From contig DHOR01000010.1 in the NCBI GenBank assembly GCA_002409995.1, positions 58,695 through 122,694 on the forward strand: a DNA stretch of 64,000 nucleotides, read 5' to 3'. Below, one piece after another: positions 7,406 through 17,389 of the stretch; position 1 is the stretch's first letter, and each line of letters opens with the position of its first letter. A program made the position numbers and the translations under genes. The stretch comes from Hungatella sp. UBA5385. Lineage in GTDB: Bacteria > Bacillota > Clostridia > Lachnospirales > Lachnospiraceae. Under the pieces are notes generated by a model, which saw only the letters and a list, made by a program, of their open reading frames with translations, was not told the origin of the DNA and ran no database searches.

Positions 7406-8329
7406 ATGAGTCAAACAAAAACCGTTGCGCCTTCTGTAGGCAAATTGAAATATCCAAGAAACTGGAAATGGGGAGTATTATTTATTCTGCCATGGATCAT
7501 TGGATTCCTTGTATTTCAGCTTTATCCGTTGTTAGCTTCTCTGTATTATTCCTTTACCGATTTTTCCATATTATCAGATGGAACCTGGGTGGGACTTGCA
7601 AATTATAAGAAGCTTTTTACAAAGGATAAGTATTTCTGGAAATCTTTTCGTCTGACTATTAAATATGCTCTGATCTCTGTACCTCTAAAGCTTGTGTTTG
7701 CTCTGTTTATTGCAATGCTGCTAAATATGAAGCTAAAGGGCATTAATTTCTTTCGAACTATATATTATCTGCCCTCTATCATGGGGGGAAGCGTTGCTAT
7801 TTCTATTCTGTGGAAATTCATGTTTATGAAGGAAGGCATTATAAACAAAGCATTAGCTATGATAGGAATTCCCGGAGTAAACTGGCTTGGAGACCCTGAT
7901 ACAGCACTGATTACTATCAGTCTGCTGGTTGTCTGGCAGTTTGGTTCTTCCATGGTTTTATTTCTTGCAGGGCTTAAAAATGTGCCACAGGATTTGTATG
8001 AAGCGGCTTCTGTAGACGGTGCCTCTAAAGTGCGTCAGTTCTTTACCATAACTCTGCCTATGATTTCACCCATTGTATTCTTCAATATGATGATGCAGAC
8101 AATCAATGCCCTACAGGAATTCACCTCTTCCTTTATTATTACCAATGGCGGACCTAATCACGGGACTTACTTAATTGGGCTCAAAATATATGAAAATGCC
8201 TTTAAGGATTTGAAAATGGGATATGCTTCAGCAACTTCATGGGTCTTGTTTGTAACTGTGCTCTGTGTGACTCTGGTGTTGTTCAAAACATCGGATGCAT
8301 GGGTATTCTACAATGATGGAGGAAAATAA
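7406..8329 (+). CDS. ABC sugar importer permease (MalF/UgpA-like)
   Basis: A 307-aa membrane protein with about six transmembrane segments. The EAA loop that contacts the ATPase is visible as EAASVDGASKVRQFFTITLPM near residue 200. It forms a heterodimer with the product of the next gene, which starts 2 nt after its stop. AAGGCAGG precedes the ATG. Confidence 0.92.
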   Translation: MSQTKTVAPSVGKLKYPRNWKWGVLFILPWIIGFLVFQLYPLLASLYYSFTDFSILSDGTWVGLANYKKLFTKDKYFWKSFRLTIKYALISVPLKLVFALFIAMLLNMKLKGINFFRTIYYLPSIMGGSVAISILWKFMFMKEGIINKALAMIGIPGVNWLGDPDTALITISLLVVWQFGSSMVLFLAGLKNVPQDLYEAASVDGASKVRQFFTITLPMISPIVFFNMMMQTINALQEFTSSFIITNGGPNHGTYLIGLKIYENAFKDLKMGYASATSWVLFVTVLCVTLVLFKTSDAWVFYNDGGK

Positions 8330-8331
8330 TC

Positions 8332-9204
8332 ATGAATTCAAATACAGCGATGAATCAATATAAAATCAGGAAGCAGATCACCCGGCTTCTCACCTATGGA
8401 GTTCTTTTGTTTGTAGGGTTTTTTATGGTGTATCCTCTTATCTGGCTGTTTTTTGCATCATTTAAAGATAATCAGGAGTTATTTGGCAAATTGACCCTCC
8501 TTCCTAAACAGTTCTCTCTGGAACCATTTAAGAACGGCTGGAGGGGCAGCGGGCAGTTTACATACGGTACCTTTTACTTAAATACCTTAAAGCTGGTAGT
8601 CCCCACTGTTTTATTCACAGTGGCTTCCACTGGCATTGTGGCATATGGATTTGCAAGATTTGATTTTCCTTTTAAAAATGTATTGTTTCTATTAATGATT
8701 TCAACAATGATGCTGCCGGATGCAGTTATTATCATTCCAAGATATGTTGCATTTAACAAGTTTGGCTGGGTGGACAGCTATATGCCCTTTTGGATGCCTG
8801 CACTGTTTGCCTGCTATCCTTTCTTTATCTTTATGCAAATGCAGTTTCTAAGGGGAATACCCAGAGAGCTTGATGAATCTGCCTGTGTAGATGGCTGTAA
8901 TCCTTTTATGACCTATCTTCGGATATTACTTCCCCTTATGAAGCCGGCTATTTTCTCAGTGCTTATCTTTCAGTCATTGTGGAGATGGAATGATTATTTT
9001 AATAACCTGATTTACATCAGCAGTGTGAAAAAATACACATTGTCTCTGGCTTTAAAGCTGTCTATTGATGGACAGGGAGCAGTTACTCAGTGGAATCAGG
9101 TACTGGCAATGTCCTTTGTTTCCATGATTCCGCCTACACTTCTCTATTTCTTTGCACAGAAATACTTTGTAGAGGGAATTACAGCCGGAGGCGTCAAGGG
9201 ATAA
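8332..9204 (+). CDS. ABC sugar importer permease (MalG-like)
   Basis: A 290-aa membrane protein with six predicted segments. The EAA loop reads ELDESACVDGCNPFMTYLRI near residue 180, and the C-terminus ends in GITAGGVKG as is usual for this family. Its ribosome binding site (GGAGG) lies inside the end of the preceding permease gene. Confidence 0.92.
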   Translation: MNSNTAMNQYKIRKQITRLLTYGVLLFVGFFMVYPLIWLFFASFKDNQELFGKLTLLPKQFSLEPFKNGWRGSGQFTYGTFYLNTLKLVVPTVLFTVASTGIVAYGFARFDFPFKNVLFLLMISTMMLPDAVIIIPRYVAFNKFGWVDSYMPFWMPALFACYPFFIFMQMQFLRGIPRELDESACVDGCNPFMTYLRILLPLMKPAIFSVLIFQSLWRWNDYFNNLIYISSVKKYTLSLALKLSIDGQGAVTQWNQVLAMSFVSMIPPTLLYFFAQKYFVEGITAGGVKG

Positions 9205-9232
9205 ATGAGATAAATTCAAAAGGGAGAAACTA

Positions 9233-11008
9233 ATGGAACAGAAATGGATCTTTCGTATTAAAACTGAGGATTTAAAAGATTTTGAAGAAATGGCAAAGTC
9301 TGCAAAGAAAATGGGAGCCACTCATGTAATGGTGGGAGACCTTAAAAGAAGCCGCTGGATGTGGGAAAAGGATTTAACAGACCCATATACCAACTGGAGT
9401 ATGGGACACGCACAGCTGTTTAAACTGGTTTGTCCTCCCCAGTTAAAGCCCTATCTGCCTGCAGAACATATAGCAGAATGTATGGAGCTTGTGGAGAAAC
9501 GGTGCAAGATTTTAAAACAATACGGGTTAAAGCCGGCTTTATTCAGTAATGAACCTTTCTGGCTTCCGGAAGAGGCTTATAGAGATCATCCGGAATGGCG
9601 GGGAGCCAGATGTGATCACCCGAGACGTTCTAAAAAACCTTATTACAGCCCCTGTATCGATCAGGAAGAGGTACTTTCCATGTACCGCTTTGCAATGAAA
9701 GAACTAACTGCACGTACAGGAATTGATTTCTTTACCTTTATGAGCAATGACAGCGGCGGCGGATTGTGCTGGAGCAGTGGTACTTATGTAGGACCCAATG
9801 GACCTGCTCATTGTAAAAATAGAAAAATGTCTGACCGGATATGCGGATTTCTAGATGCATTGTCTGATGGCGCCAGAGACAGCGGTGTAGATGCTGTTAT
9901 TCATTTTAATACTGATATCGATTTTAAAGCGCCGGAGACAGCGGCTGCAGCTATATGGCCCATGCTTAAGGAACATCAGCTTGTTAATAAAAAGGATTGT
10001 CACGGCAATGAAGCCATTGTCAGTATTCTTGATCTGGGCGGTCCTGAGAAGCCAATCCTTAAGATTCCCAGGGCTGTACAGTTTGTCCAATTCTTATTAA
10101 AAGCAAGGAAGGCATCAGCACCCTATGTGATCTGTGATATTCCCAGGTCTGATTTTGAAGAAACAGCAGTCTGTTTTGAAGCTGCCAGGGGAGAACCGCT
10201 GGAGAGTCTTGCAGACTGTGGTCCTGTACTTAAAAAGGCAGCAGAAAAACTGGCAGGAGCCGGATATGGAGGACAGCTTTCCGATGCATGGTATCTCATA
10301 GAGGAAAGCTATCAGCACCTGTCTCATACTGGTCTTGACTTATTGATGTATGGCTGTCAGCATCAGAGATGGATCAACAGACCTTTTGTATTGTTTCCTG
10401 AGGAGCTTTCTGAAGAGGACAGGTCATATTACAGACGCTTTCAGTTTCAGGCGCTTACAGAAGAGGAAACCAATGATTTAATGAATCTTCAGGGAATTGA
10501 AGGAGTCAGGGGATTTACCTCCAGCTTCCTTATTACACAGACTATGAATAAAGCGGTTAAGAGCATGGCAGAAGCCATCAGTTTGTTAGGAAAGTTAGAG
10601 TCAGAGGAAGGAAGCAGTATTGATAAGGACAAGCTGGAACTTCTGATTCGCCGTTTAAAAGCTGAAAGCTGTTTCTTCCGTAATATTGTTAATGCAGTAC
10701 AGTTTCAGGAGCTGGTGGACAGAACTGATTTTGAGCAGTCTCCTGTTCTGTCTCTCCGTTGGCCCACCAGAGAAGATATGCGGTTTGAGGAGTTTCAGAA
10801 TATTGTAAGAGCAGAGGTTGAAAATGCTTATGCCCTGGCAGATGTGCTGGAAGGCTATGAGGACCAGCTGCTTCTTCACACAGATGCGGAACATGAGGAT
10901 ATATTTGTGTTTGGACCGGATTTTGTAAAACAATTGAGAAGGAAAGCCGAAATTATGCTGGACCATATTGGAGAAGGCAGCCGGGTTTATGTATCTCATA
11001 ATATCTAA
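9233..11008 (+). CDS. Unassigned 591-aa protein of the carbohydrate operon, probably a glycan-active enzyme
   Basis: I do not recognise the family. There is no signal peptide, so it acts in the cytoplasm. The first ~330 residues look like a (beta/alpha)8 barrel: MGATHVMVGD, KPALFSNEPFWLPEEAY, DFFTFMSNDSGGGLCW and VIHFNTDIDF could be strand ends carrying acidic residues. The rest is mainly helical. Its place between the permeases and the GH28 gene suggests that it acts on the imported glycan. AAAGGGAG precedes the ATG. Confidence 0.6.
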   Translation: MEQKWIFRIKTEDLKDFEEMAKSAKKMGATHVMVGDLKRSRWMWEKDLTDPYTNWSMGHAQLFKLVCPPQLKPYLPAEHIAECMELVEKRCKILKQYGLKPALFSNEPFWLPEEAYRDHPEWRGARCDHPRRSKKPYYSPCIDQEEVLSMYRFAMKELTARTGIDFFTFMSNDSGGGLCWSSGTYVGPNGPAHCKNRKMSDRICGFLDALSDGARDSGVDAVIHFNTDIDFKAPETAAAAIWPMLKEHQLVNKKDCHGNEAIVSILDLGGPEKPILKIPRAVQFVQFLLKARKASAPYVICDIPRSDFEETAVCFEAARGEPLESLADCGPVLKKAAEKLAGAGYGGQLSDAWYLIEESYQHLSHTGLDLLMYGCQHQRWINRPFVLFPEELSEEDRSYYRRFQFQALTEEETNDLMNLQGIEGVRGFTSSFLITQTMNKAVKSMAEAISLLGKLESEEGSSIDKDKLELLIRRLKAESCFFRNIVNAVQFQELVDRTDFEQSPVLSLRWPTREDMRFEEFQNIVRAEVENAYALADVLEGYEDQLLLHTDAEHEDIFVFGPDFVKQLRRKAEIMLDHIGEGSRVYVSHNI

Positions 11009-11021
11009 ATCACAGAACACG

Positions 11022-11057
11022 CCCGGCGGATGAATCAGGAAATCTGCCGGGATTTTT
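11022..11057 (+). terminator. Hairpin between the 591-aa protein gene and the GH28 gene
   Basis: CCCGGCGGA at 11022-11030 pairs with TCTGCCGGG at 11043-11051 (one G-U), followed by ATTTTT. It is probably an intra-operon partial terminator, since the next gene starts only ~30 nt later. Confidence 0.6.
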
Positions 11058-11085
11058 CACATTGCAGGAAAGGAAAAGAATTATA

Positions 11086-12363
11086 ATGGGAGATTATAAT
11101 ATATTGGATTTTGGAGCAGTTACAGGTGAAGAAATTAATAATGCAGCTGCCATACAGGCTGCTATTGATGAGTGCAGTCTTGCTGGAGGCAGAGTGATTG
11201 TACCTGCTGGCCGGTTTATCAGCGGCACTATTTATTTAAAGGATCATGTGGAGCTTTATCTGGAATCAGGTGCCTGGCTGGTGGCTGCTCTTAAGGAAGA
11301 GTGGATGGAGGGGTGTTTCATTGGTGCCTGCCATTGTAAAGATGTTACCATATCAGGTCAGGGAACTATCTATGGTCAGGGAGATAAGATATTTTATGAT
11401 GATGGAGCTGACAATGGATATGGGGAATGTCCGTTGAATATCAGAGGATATCGACCCAGAACTACTTATCTGGAGGATGTGACCAATTTAACAATCCGAG
11501 ATGTAACATTCCGGAATGCTGCTTTTTGGACTCTTCATATGGCAGGCTGCAAACATGTGACCATTCGTGATATTAAGATTCTAAATGATGTAAGAGGAGC
11601 TAATAACGATGGAATTGACCCGGACTGCTGTCAGGACGTGACCATCAGCGGCTGTCTCATTAAAACAGGAGATGATGCCATTGTGGTCAAGGCCACCAAA
11701 GCGGCAGCAGAGAAATACGGAGTATGTGAAAATATTATCATTCAGAATTGTATTCTGTATTCTCATGATTCCGGTTTAAAAATAGGAACAGAAACCCATG
11801 GAACCATAAGGAATATTGTGATGTCTGACTGCATCATACAGGATTGCTCCAGAGGTGTGGGAATCTGGGTGAGAGACGGCGGAACTGTTGAAAATGTCCA
11901 TATTCATCATGTAATGGGCTCTACAAGAAGATATGCAGACTGTCCTCAAAGAGAGTTTGCACCCAGATGGTGGGGCAAAGGGGAACCCCTGTTTTTCAGT
12001 GCAGCTTATCGGAATGAACATAAGAAATACCCTGGAAAGATACGCAATATTACAGCAGATCATATCTGGTTTACTTCAGAATCCTGTATATTTGCAGCAG
12101 GCGAAGAGGAAGGGAGCATTGAAAACATCACCATTTCCAATTTGAACCTTACGCTGAAGCAGCAGGGAACCCAGCCGGCACAGGTTTTTGATGAACAACC
12201 ATCTCCGCGTGGTGTTTATGATCACGAAATCCCTGTTGTATATAGCCGATGGGTGAAGGGGCTTTCGGTGGAGGGCACTCTGACTTATGACAATCTGGAT
12301 AAACGTCAGACTGTCATACAGGAAAACAGCAGTGATATAAATATAAATATGAAAGAACAGTAA
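11086..12363 (+). CDS. Glycoside hydrolase family 28 (polygalacturonase-like)
   Basis: A 425-aa right-handed beta-helix protein. It has the family's catalytic blocks: NNDGID near 173-178 (the NTD motif), GDDAI near 195-199 and DSGLKIGTE further on. It would hydrolyse terminal galacturonic or related residues from an oligosaccharide. No signal peptide is seen, so it works on imported substrate. The ATG at 11086 follows AGGAAAGGAAAAG; an in-frame TTG at 11062 is a possible but less likely start. Confidence 0.88.
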   Translation: MGDYNILDFGAVTGEEINNAAAIQAAIDECSLAGGRVIVPAGRFISGTIYLKDHVELYLESGAWLVAALKEEWMEGCFIGACHCKDVTISGQGTIYGQGDKIFYDDGADNGYGECPLNIRGYRPRTTYLEDVTNLTIRDVTFRNAAFWTLHMAGCKHVTIRDIKILNDVRGANNDGIDPDCCQDVTISGCLIKTGDDAIVVKATKAAAEKYGVCENIIIQNCILYSHDSGLKIGTETHGTIRNIVMSDCIIQDCSRGVGIWVRDGGTVENVHIHHVMGSTRRYADCPQREFAPRWWGKGEPLFFSAAYRNEHKKYPGKIRNITADHIWFTSESCIFAAGEEEGSIENITISNLNLTLKQQGTQPAQVFDEQPSPRGVYDHEIPVVYSRWVKGLSVEGTLTYDNLDKRQTVIQENSSDININMKEQ

Positions 12364-12373
12364 GGAGTGGATT

Positions 12374-13828
12374 ATGGGAAAACAAAAGAATGTACTTTTA
12401 ATTACAGTTGACCAGTTATCTGCTGCTTACATAGGGGGCTATGGCAGCAGGGAAGTGATGACCCCTACTCTTGATTCTCTGGCAGCAGGAGGTATTCTGT
12501 ATGATAATTTCTACAGTGAATGTCCTGTCTGTATACCTGCCCGCCGCTCTCTTATGACAGGGCTCTCTCCCAAAACTCATGGAGACCGAATCTACAATGA
12601 CAGGTTGGAGATGCCCAAGGTAACCACACTGGCAGAGGCTTTTCGCCAAAATGGGTATCAGACTTACGCAGTGGGGAAGCTTCATGTATATCCTCAGAGA
12701 AACCGGATTGGATTTGACGATGTAATTCTGATGGAAGAGGGAAGGTATGAATTTGGAGGTATCGATGATTATCAGATCTGGCTGGGAGAACAGGGATATA
12801 CAGGGCAGGAATTCCTCCATGGAATGGGAAGTAATACTTATTATACAAGACCATGGCATTTGCCGGAGTTTACCCATCCTACAGAATTTGTTACAAGAGA
12901 GATGATGAAGCAGATAAAACGCAAAGATCCCTGCCGCCCAGCTTTTTATTATGCTTCTTACCAATTTCCCCATCCCCCTCTTGTTCCACTGGAAATCTAT
13001 CTGCATATGTATGAAACGATGGAGCTTGAGAAACCGGTCAAAGGGGATTGGGAAAATAGCAGAGAGATTCTGAAGCTTCTATCAGAGTCCGGAAGGCAAT
13101 ATTCAGACAGGGAGATAGACCGGGCAAAAAGGGCTTATTATGCTCAATGTACTCATATTGATTATCAGATTCGCTTGTTAATCGGAACATTAAGAGAGAG
13201 TGGTCTTTTGGAGGATACTATAATCGTATTTACCAGTGATCATGGGGAGATGCTGTTTCACCATGAGATGACTGGAAAAAGGCTGTTTTATGAGGAGTCC
13301 GCCAGAATTCCTCTGATTATCAGTGGAAAACCTCTGGAAGAGGCAGCAGGAACTGTGGATAAGAGGCTGGGAGTGCTGGCAGATGTTATGCCTACCCTGT
13401 TGTCACTCTGCAATATTCCTGTTCCCGACTCTGTAGAAGGCCATTATCTTCTTGGAGAAAAGAAACGTGATTTCTTATATGGAGAAGTGGGAGAGGGAAC
13501 AAAGGCATGCAGAATGGTGAGAAAGGATCAATACAAGCTGATCTATTACCCCTGGGGGAATGTGATACAGTTGTTTGATCTGAAGGAAGATCCTGATGAA
13601 ACCAGAGATTTGTCAGAAGAAGTTTCCTTAAAGCCAGTGGTTAATGAGCTAATAGATTGTCTGATTAAGAATCTCTATGGTGGAGATTTAGACTGGATAA
13701 AAGATGGAGAGCTGAAGGGTATACCAGAAGGCGGACTTAAAAAGACCTGGGATTATGGGCTGAATAACCAGAGAGGGTATCACTGGCCTCCGCCTTCCGG
13801 ATATAAAAATTCAGGTAAAAATGGGTAG
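12374..13828 (+). CDS. Type I sulfatase
   Basis: A 484-aa alkaline-phosphatase-superfamily enzyme. The formylglycine motif is C53-I-P-A-R57 (the Cys type), followed by RSLMTG. Metal-site residues are seen as D13-Q14 and later in FTSDHGEML. It would remove sulfate from the imported glycan in the cytoplasm. Cys-type sulfatases need a maturase (anSME or FGE); no recognisable maturase is next to it. The radical SAM protein at 27339-28265 is a pyruvate-formate-lyase-activase type rather than an obvious anSME. Confidence 0.92.
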   Translation: MGKQKNVLLITVDQLSAAYIGGYGSREVMTPTLDSLAAGGILYDNFYSECPVCIPARRSLMTGLSPKTHGDRIYNDRLEMPKVTTLAEAFRQNGYQTYAVGKLHVYPQRNRIGFDDVILMEEGRYEFGGIDDYQIWLGEQGYTGQEFLHGMGSNTYYTRPWHLPEFTHPTEFVTREMMKQIKRKDPCRPAFYYASYQFPHPPLVPLEIYLHMYETMELEKPVKGDWENSREILKLLSESGRQYSDREIDRAKRAYYAQCTHIDYQIRLLIGTLRESGLLEDTIIVFTSDHGEMLFHHEMTGKRLFYEESARIPLIISGKPLEEAAGTVDKRLGVLADVMPTLLSLCNIPVPDSVEGHYLLGEKKRDFLYGEVGEGTKACRMVRKDQYKLIYYPWGNVIQLFDLKEDPDETRDLSEEVSLKPVVNELIDCLIKNLYGGDLDWIKDGELKGIPEGGLKKTWDYGLNNQRGYHWPPPSGYKNSGKNG

Positions 13829-13836
13829 TGTGTAAC

Positions 13837-15651
13837 TCATTCCTCTGTCTCTTCAGGAGAAATAATGGGAATTCTGAAATAAAGAGCAGTTCCCCAGCCT
13901 TCTCTGCTGCCTATGTGAATAAAGGCAGCAGGGCCATAGGCTAAAATTAAACGTCTGTTGGTATTTCTCATACCAATGTGTTCACTGGTCTCTGTCTGCT
14001 TCTGTAAATCGGTTCTGACTTTCTGTAAACGCTCTCTTGATATTCCGGCTCCGTTATCAATAACACTGATGTAAATATAGGACTTCCGGTTGTAGACTTT
14101 GATTTTAGTCCTTCCGGGGCCTTTTTTTTCTTTGATGCCATGATAAATGGAATTCTCAACAAGAGGCTGTAGAATCATTTTGGGAATTGGATAAATAATA
14201 GCTTCCTCATCAATATCCTGCTGAATATCAAATTTATCCCGGTAGCGGACTTTCTGGATTTCCAGATAGTGGTTTAAATATTCGAGTTCTTCCTTGATAG
14301 TTACCTCTTCCTGAGGATTACTTAAGGCATAACGCATGAGATCGGAAAGGTTAGAAACAATGTTGGAGCAGGTGTTGGGAGACTCCGTAATGCGGATTGC
14401 TTCCCAGTAAATGGTATGAAGTGTATTGTTTAGAAAATGAGGATTAATTTGCTGCTGCAAAGCCTGCATTTCCAAAAGCTGCATCTTATATCTTTTTTCT
14501 GAAATCTGAAGGTTTAAATAGTTTTGTCTTAAAAACATATTGAGAATATTATAGGTGATATATGCATAAGGGTCTGATTCATGACTGCCTGTGCCTGCAG
14601 GAACAGTATCATATTTTTCAGGATCAGTCAGCATATCAAGAATCAGTTCCAGCCTTTTATAGTCTCTGTTTGTTTTGGTCAGCGCAAGCAGAATTCCAAT
14701 GAAAATGGAGGCAACTCCAAGGAGCAGAAAGGAAAGGATCAATGCGTTGGAGGTAGCATACAGGTTACGGGAAGGAACCAGAGATAAGTAATAAAGTTCC
14801 TGATTTAAGCCGGATGAAAGAAGGGTTGCTGCGTACTCATGGTGATTAGTTTCAATGGTGAAGAGGTCCTGACTCTCCTGTCCTGTATTCCTGAAAAATG
14901 TAATAGCATCTGTAATATCTGCAGGCATATTCTGCAGAACAATATTATAGTTCTCATCTAAAAAGGAAATGCTCTGGTTTTCATAGAGTCCCAAAGAGGA
15001 CAGATAGCTGATGATTGTATCAATATTATACTGACACACTACGACTCCAATAGGAGAAGCCGGATTAATGGAGGAATACAGTTTTTTGTAGGAGGTGAAA
15101 ACCGGGGTGCTTTTGGCATAGGAGTAGGGCTGGGTGTAACGGACTTCAAACCAGGAGTCCTCTGTGGAATTCTCATAGGAATTTAACCAGTCAGTATCAT
15201 AATACCAATCAGTATTCATCAGACCTGAGTTGGAGGACAGAAACCTTCCGTTTGTATTATTTAAATAGACATAGACTGAATTGATGTATTCATTGGTAAA
15301 GGCGATATTTTGCAGATACACATTCATGCTGCTGATGTTTTTTATATTATCCAGACTTAAGTTATTCCTGGTAAAACCGGAACGCAGCTGGGTCAGCACG
15401 GATGGATTCTGGGAAAAATATAGTGTGATATTATCTGTCACAGATAAAAGAGAGCTCATATGGGTGTCTATCTGATAAAGCATATCACGGTTGCTTTTTT
15501 TAATAGCTGCTTCCACCTCATTTTTGGTTTTTATGATGGCAAAGCTTCCGATCAGCATAAGTGGGAGGAGCATAAGCAGGCAGTTGCCAAGGAGACTTCT
15601 GACAAAAAACTGTTTCTTCATAGAGGGGAGGCGTTTGCTTCTCTGTGTCAT
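13837..15651 (-). CDS. YesM-type sensor histidine kinase
   Basis: A 604-aa membrane kinase. It has an N-terminal membrane segment, a large extracellular sensing domain (~250 residues), a second membrane segment, then a His_kinase domain (QQQINPHFLNNTLHTIYW; the phosphorylated His is in NPHF) and a HATPase domain (LQPLVENSIYHGI, DNGAGIS). The ATG at 15651 has GGAG 8 nt upstream and starts 1 nt after the regulator's stop; the longer in-frame extension would overlap the regulator. It converges with the uptake operon at 5950-13828, which it probably controls. Confidence 0.9.
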   Translation of the reverse strand: MTQRSKRLPSMKKQFFVRSLLGNCLLMLLPLMLIGSFAIIKTKNEVEAAIKKSNRDMLYQIDTHMSSLLSVTDNITLYFSQNPSVLTQLRSGFTRNNLSLDNIKNISSMNVYLQNIAFTNEYINSVYVYLNNTNGRFLSSNSGLMNTDWYYDTDWLNSYENSTEDSWFEVRYTQPYSYAKSTPVFTSYKKLYSSINPASPIGVVVCQYNIDTIISYLSSLGLYENQSISFLDENYNIVLQNMPADITDAITFFRNTGQESQDLFTIETNHHEYAATLLSSGLNQELYYLSLVPSRNLYATSNALILSFLLLGVASIFIGILLALTKTNRDYKRLELILDMLTDPEKYDTVPAGTGSHESDPYAYITYNILNMFLRQNYLNLQISEKRYKMQLLEMQALQQQINPHFLNNTLHTIYWEAIRITESPNTCSNIVSNLSDLMRYALSNPQEEVTIKEELEYLNHYLEIQKVRYRDKFDIQQDIDEEAIIYPIPKMILQPLVENSIYHGIKEKKGPGRTKIKVYNRKSYIYISVIDNGAGISRERLQKVRTDLQKQTETSEHIGMRNTNRRLILAYGPAAFIHIGSREGWGTALYFRIPIISPEETEE

Positions 15652-15652
15652 A

Positions 15653-16408
15653 TTAAAATTCTCCATTCTGCAAAAGAACTTCCCTGTATTCCTTAGGAGT
15701 TTTGCCAAAATAAGTTTTAAAAGCCCGTGCAAAGTTATTGGGATTCACATATCCAACGCTGTTGCTGATATTGTATATTTTGTTATTAGGGTCTTTTAAC
15801 AGACCTGCAGCCGCCTCCATGCGGACTTTTAACAGGTAATCGGAAAAATTCATATTGGTTTTCATTTTAAACAGCTGACTTACATAGGAGGGATTAAGAT
15901 AGAATCTGGAAGCTGCTTCTTTCAAGGAGGCACTTCTGTAATTCTCTTTGATATAGTTTTTAACTTTTTTAATAAACTCATCGTCATTGCTGTCAAAATT
16001 AGTTACAGGCAATCCATAACGCAGATCAAGTTCTTTCTTGAGAGTTAGAAATACTTCATTCAGTTCTTCAAAACGTGCCGGTTTTACTACGTAGAAACGG
16101 ACACCGTATCGAATGGCTTCTTTTGCATATTCAAAATCACTGTAAGCGCTGAGAAATACTATGACTGGCGGCATTTTCCAGCTTGTCAGCTCTTTGGCAA
16201 CATCAATTCCGGACATTTGAGGCATACGAATATCACAGAGAATTACGTGAACCGTATTACTTTTTAAAAAATCCAGTGCTTCGATTCCATCCTGAGCCTG
16301 TCCTGCTATATGAAATCCTAAATTGCTCCATGGAAAGCAGGTAGCAAGGGTGTTACGTGACAGATCTTCATCATCTACAATCAGTAATTCGTACATAGCT
16401 TGCTCCAT
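15653..16408 (-). CDS. YesN-type response regulator with AraC output domain
   Basis: A 251-aa protein. The receiver domain has the phospho-acceptor Asp in LCDIRMPQMSG (about residue 59) and a conserved Lys in VVKPA. The C-terminal ~100 residues are an AraC helix-turn-helix pair (LKEAASRFYLNPSYVSQLF and IYNISNSVGYVNPNNFARAF). It is the partner of the kinase encoded next. Confidence 0.92.
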   Translation of the reverse strand: MEQAMYELLIVDDEDLSRNTLATCFPWSNLGFHIAGQAQDGIEALDFLKSNTVHVILCDIRMPQMSGIDVAKELTSWKMPPVIVFLSAYSDFEYAKEAIRYGVRFYVVKPARFEELNEVFLTLKKELDLRYGLPVTNFDSNDDEFIKKVKNYIKENYRSASLKEAASRFYLNPSYVSQLFKMKTNMNFSDYLLKVRMEAAAGLLKDPNNKIYNISNSVGYVNPNNFARAFKTYFGKTPKEYREVLLQNGEF

Positions 16409-16513
16409 TTCTCTTAAAGTTTTATTTATAAAAAGTATAGTTTATGGCAGGGGAAAAGTCCAGTTTATCTGTTGATATGTGGGGTTCTGGGAAAATAATG
16501 AATATAAAGTCTA

Positions 16514-16542
16514 TTGTAATTCACATACTCTGTCTGTATAAT
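16514..16542 (+). promoter_or_regulatory. Sigma-A promoter of the DUF5131 gene
   Basis: TTGTAA at 16514-16519 and TATAAT at 16537-16542 with a 17-bp spacer; predicted transcription start near 16549. Confidence 0.7.
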
Positions 16543-16594
16543 ACAAAACAGAACTTGTAAAGAGCGAATACAAGCAATGGAAAGGAATTCACCT

Positions 16595-17302
16595 ATGGCA
16601 ATGTGGAACCCATGGAGAGGCTGCCGCAGATACAGTGAAGGCTGTAAATTCTGTTATATTCATAAAGGGGACAGAAAACGGGGCATTGATACCAATGAGA
16701 TTGTCCGTACAGATAAATTTTACGCACCTGTAGACAAGAAGAAATCAGGCGATTATAAAATGAAATCCGGTCAGATGGTATATCTTTGCTTTTCCACTGA
16801 CTTTCTTATTGAAGAGGCTGATCCATGGAGGCAGGAATGCTGGGATATGATCAGGGAGAGAAATGATCTGCATTTCTTATTTTTAACAAAGAGAATAGAG
16901 CGGTTTGAAGAGTGTATACCCAAGGACTGGGGAGATGGATATGATAATGTGACTGTTGGCTGTACAGTTGAAAATCAGGCAATGGCAGATTACAGACTGG
17001 AGATATTTTCCCGTTTGCCCATCAAACATAAGAATATAATCTGTCAGCCTTTAATTGAGGAAATATCCATTGAACGGTATCTGAAAGGCGTGGAGCTGGT
17101 GGTTGTGGGAGGGGAATCGGATTACAATGCCCGGCCTCTTGATTATGCCTGGGTGCTGAAGATCAGACAGCAGTGTATTGCTGCTGAGGTGCATTTTGAG
17201 TTTCGCCAGTGCGGAACTCATTTTATTAAAGAAGGGAAACGGTATAAGCTGGCAGTCAGAGATTTAAGCAGTCAGGCGAAAAAGGCAAATATCAATATTT
17301 GA
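16595..17302 (+). CDS. DUF5131 family protein (phage Gp37/Gp68-like)
   Basis: A 235-aa protein starting MAMWNPWRGC. Cysteines C10, C17 and C20 form a CX6CX2C pattern followed by Tyr, suggestive of an iron-sulfur or radical-SAM-like site. WNPWRGC and the later FLTKR and VVVGGESDYNARPLDYAW blocks are family hallmarks. GGAAAGG (16579-16585) supports the ATG at 16595; the in-frame ATG at 16577 lacks a clear ribosome binding site. The function of the family is not established. Confidence 0.82.
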   Translation: MAMWNPWRGCRRYSEGCKFCYIHKGDRKRGIDTNEIVRTDKFYAPVDKKKSGDYKMKSGQMVYLCFSTDFLIEEADPWRQECWDMIRERNDLHFLFLTKRIERFEECIPKDWGDGYDNVTVGCTVENQAMADYRLEIFSRLPIKHKNIICQPLIEEISIERYLKGVELVVVGGESDYNARPLDYAWVLKIRQQCIAAEVHFEFRQCGTHFIKEGKRYKLAVRDLSSQAKKANINI

Positions 17303-17389
17303 TGGAAATCTCTCTTTTTCTGTTTGAAAGAAGAGAGGAAATAGCTGAGATAGAATACTACAATAGATCTTGAGATTAGGAGTGGAATT

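Noticed and set aside
12416..13006. 196-codon frame on the - strand inside the sulfatase gene
   Set aside because: Shadow of a well-conserved sulfatase; composition is not protein-like and there is no ribosome binding site.
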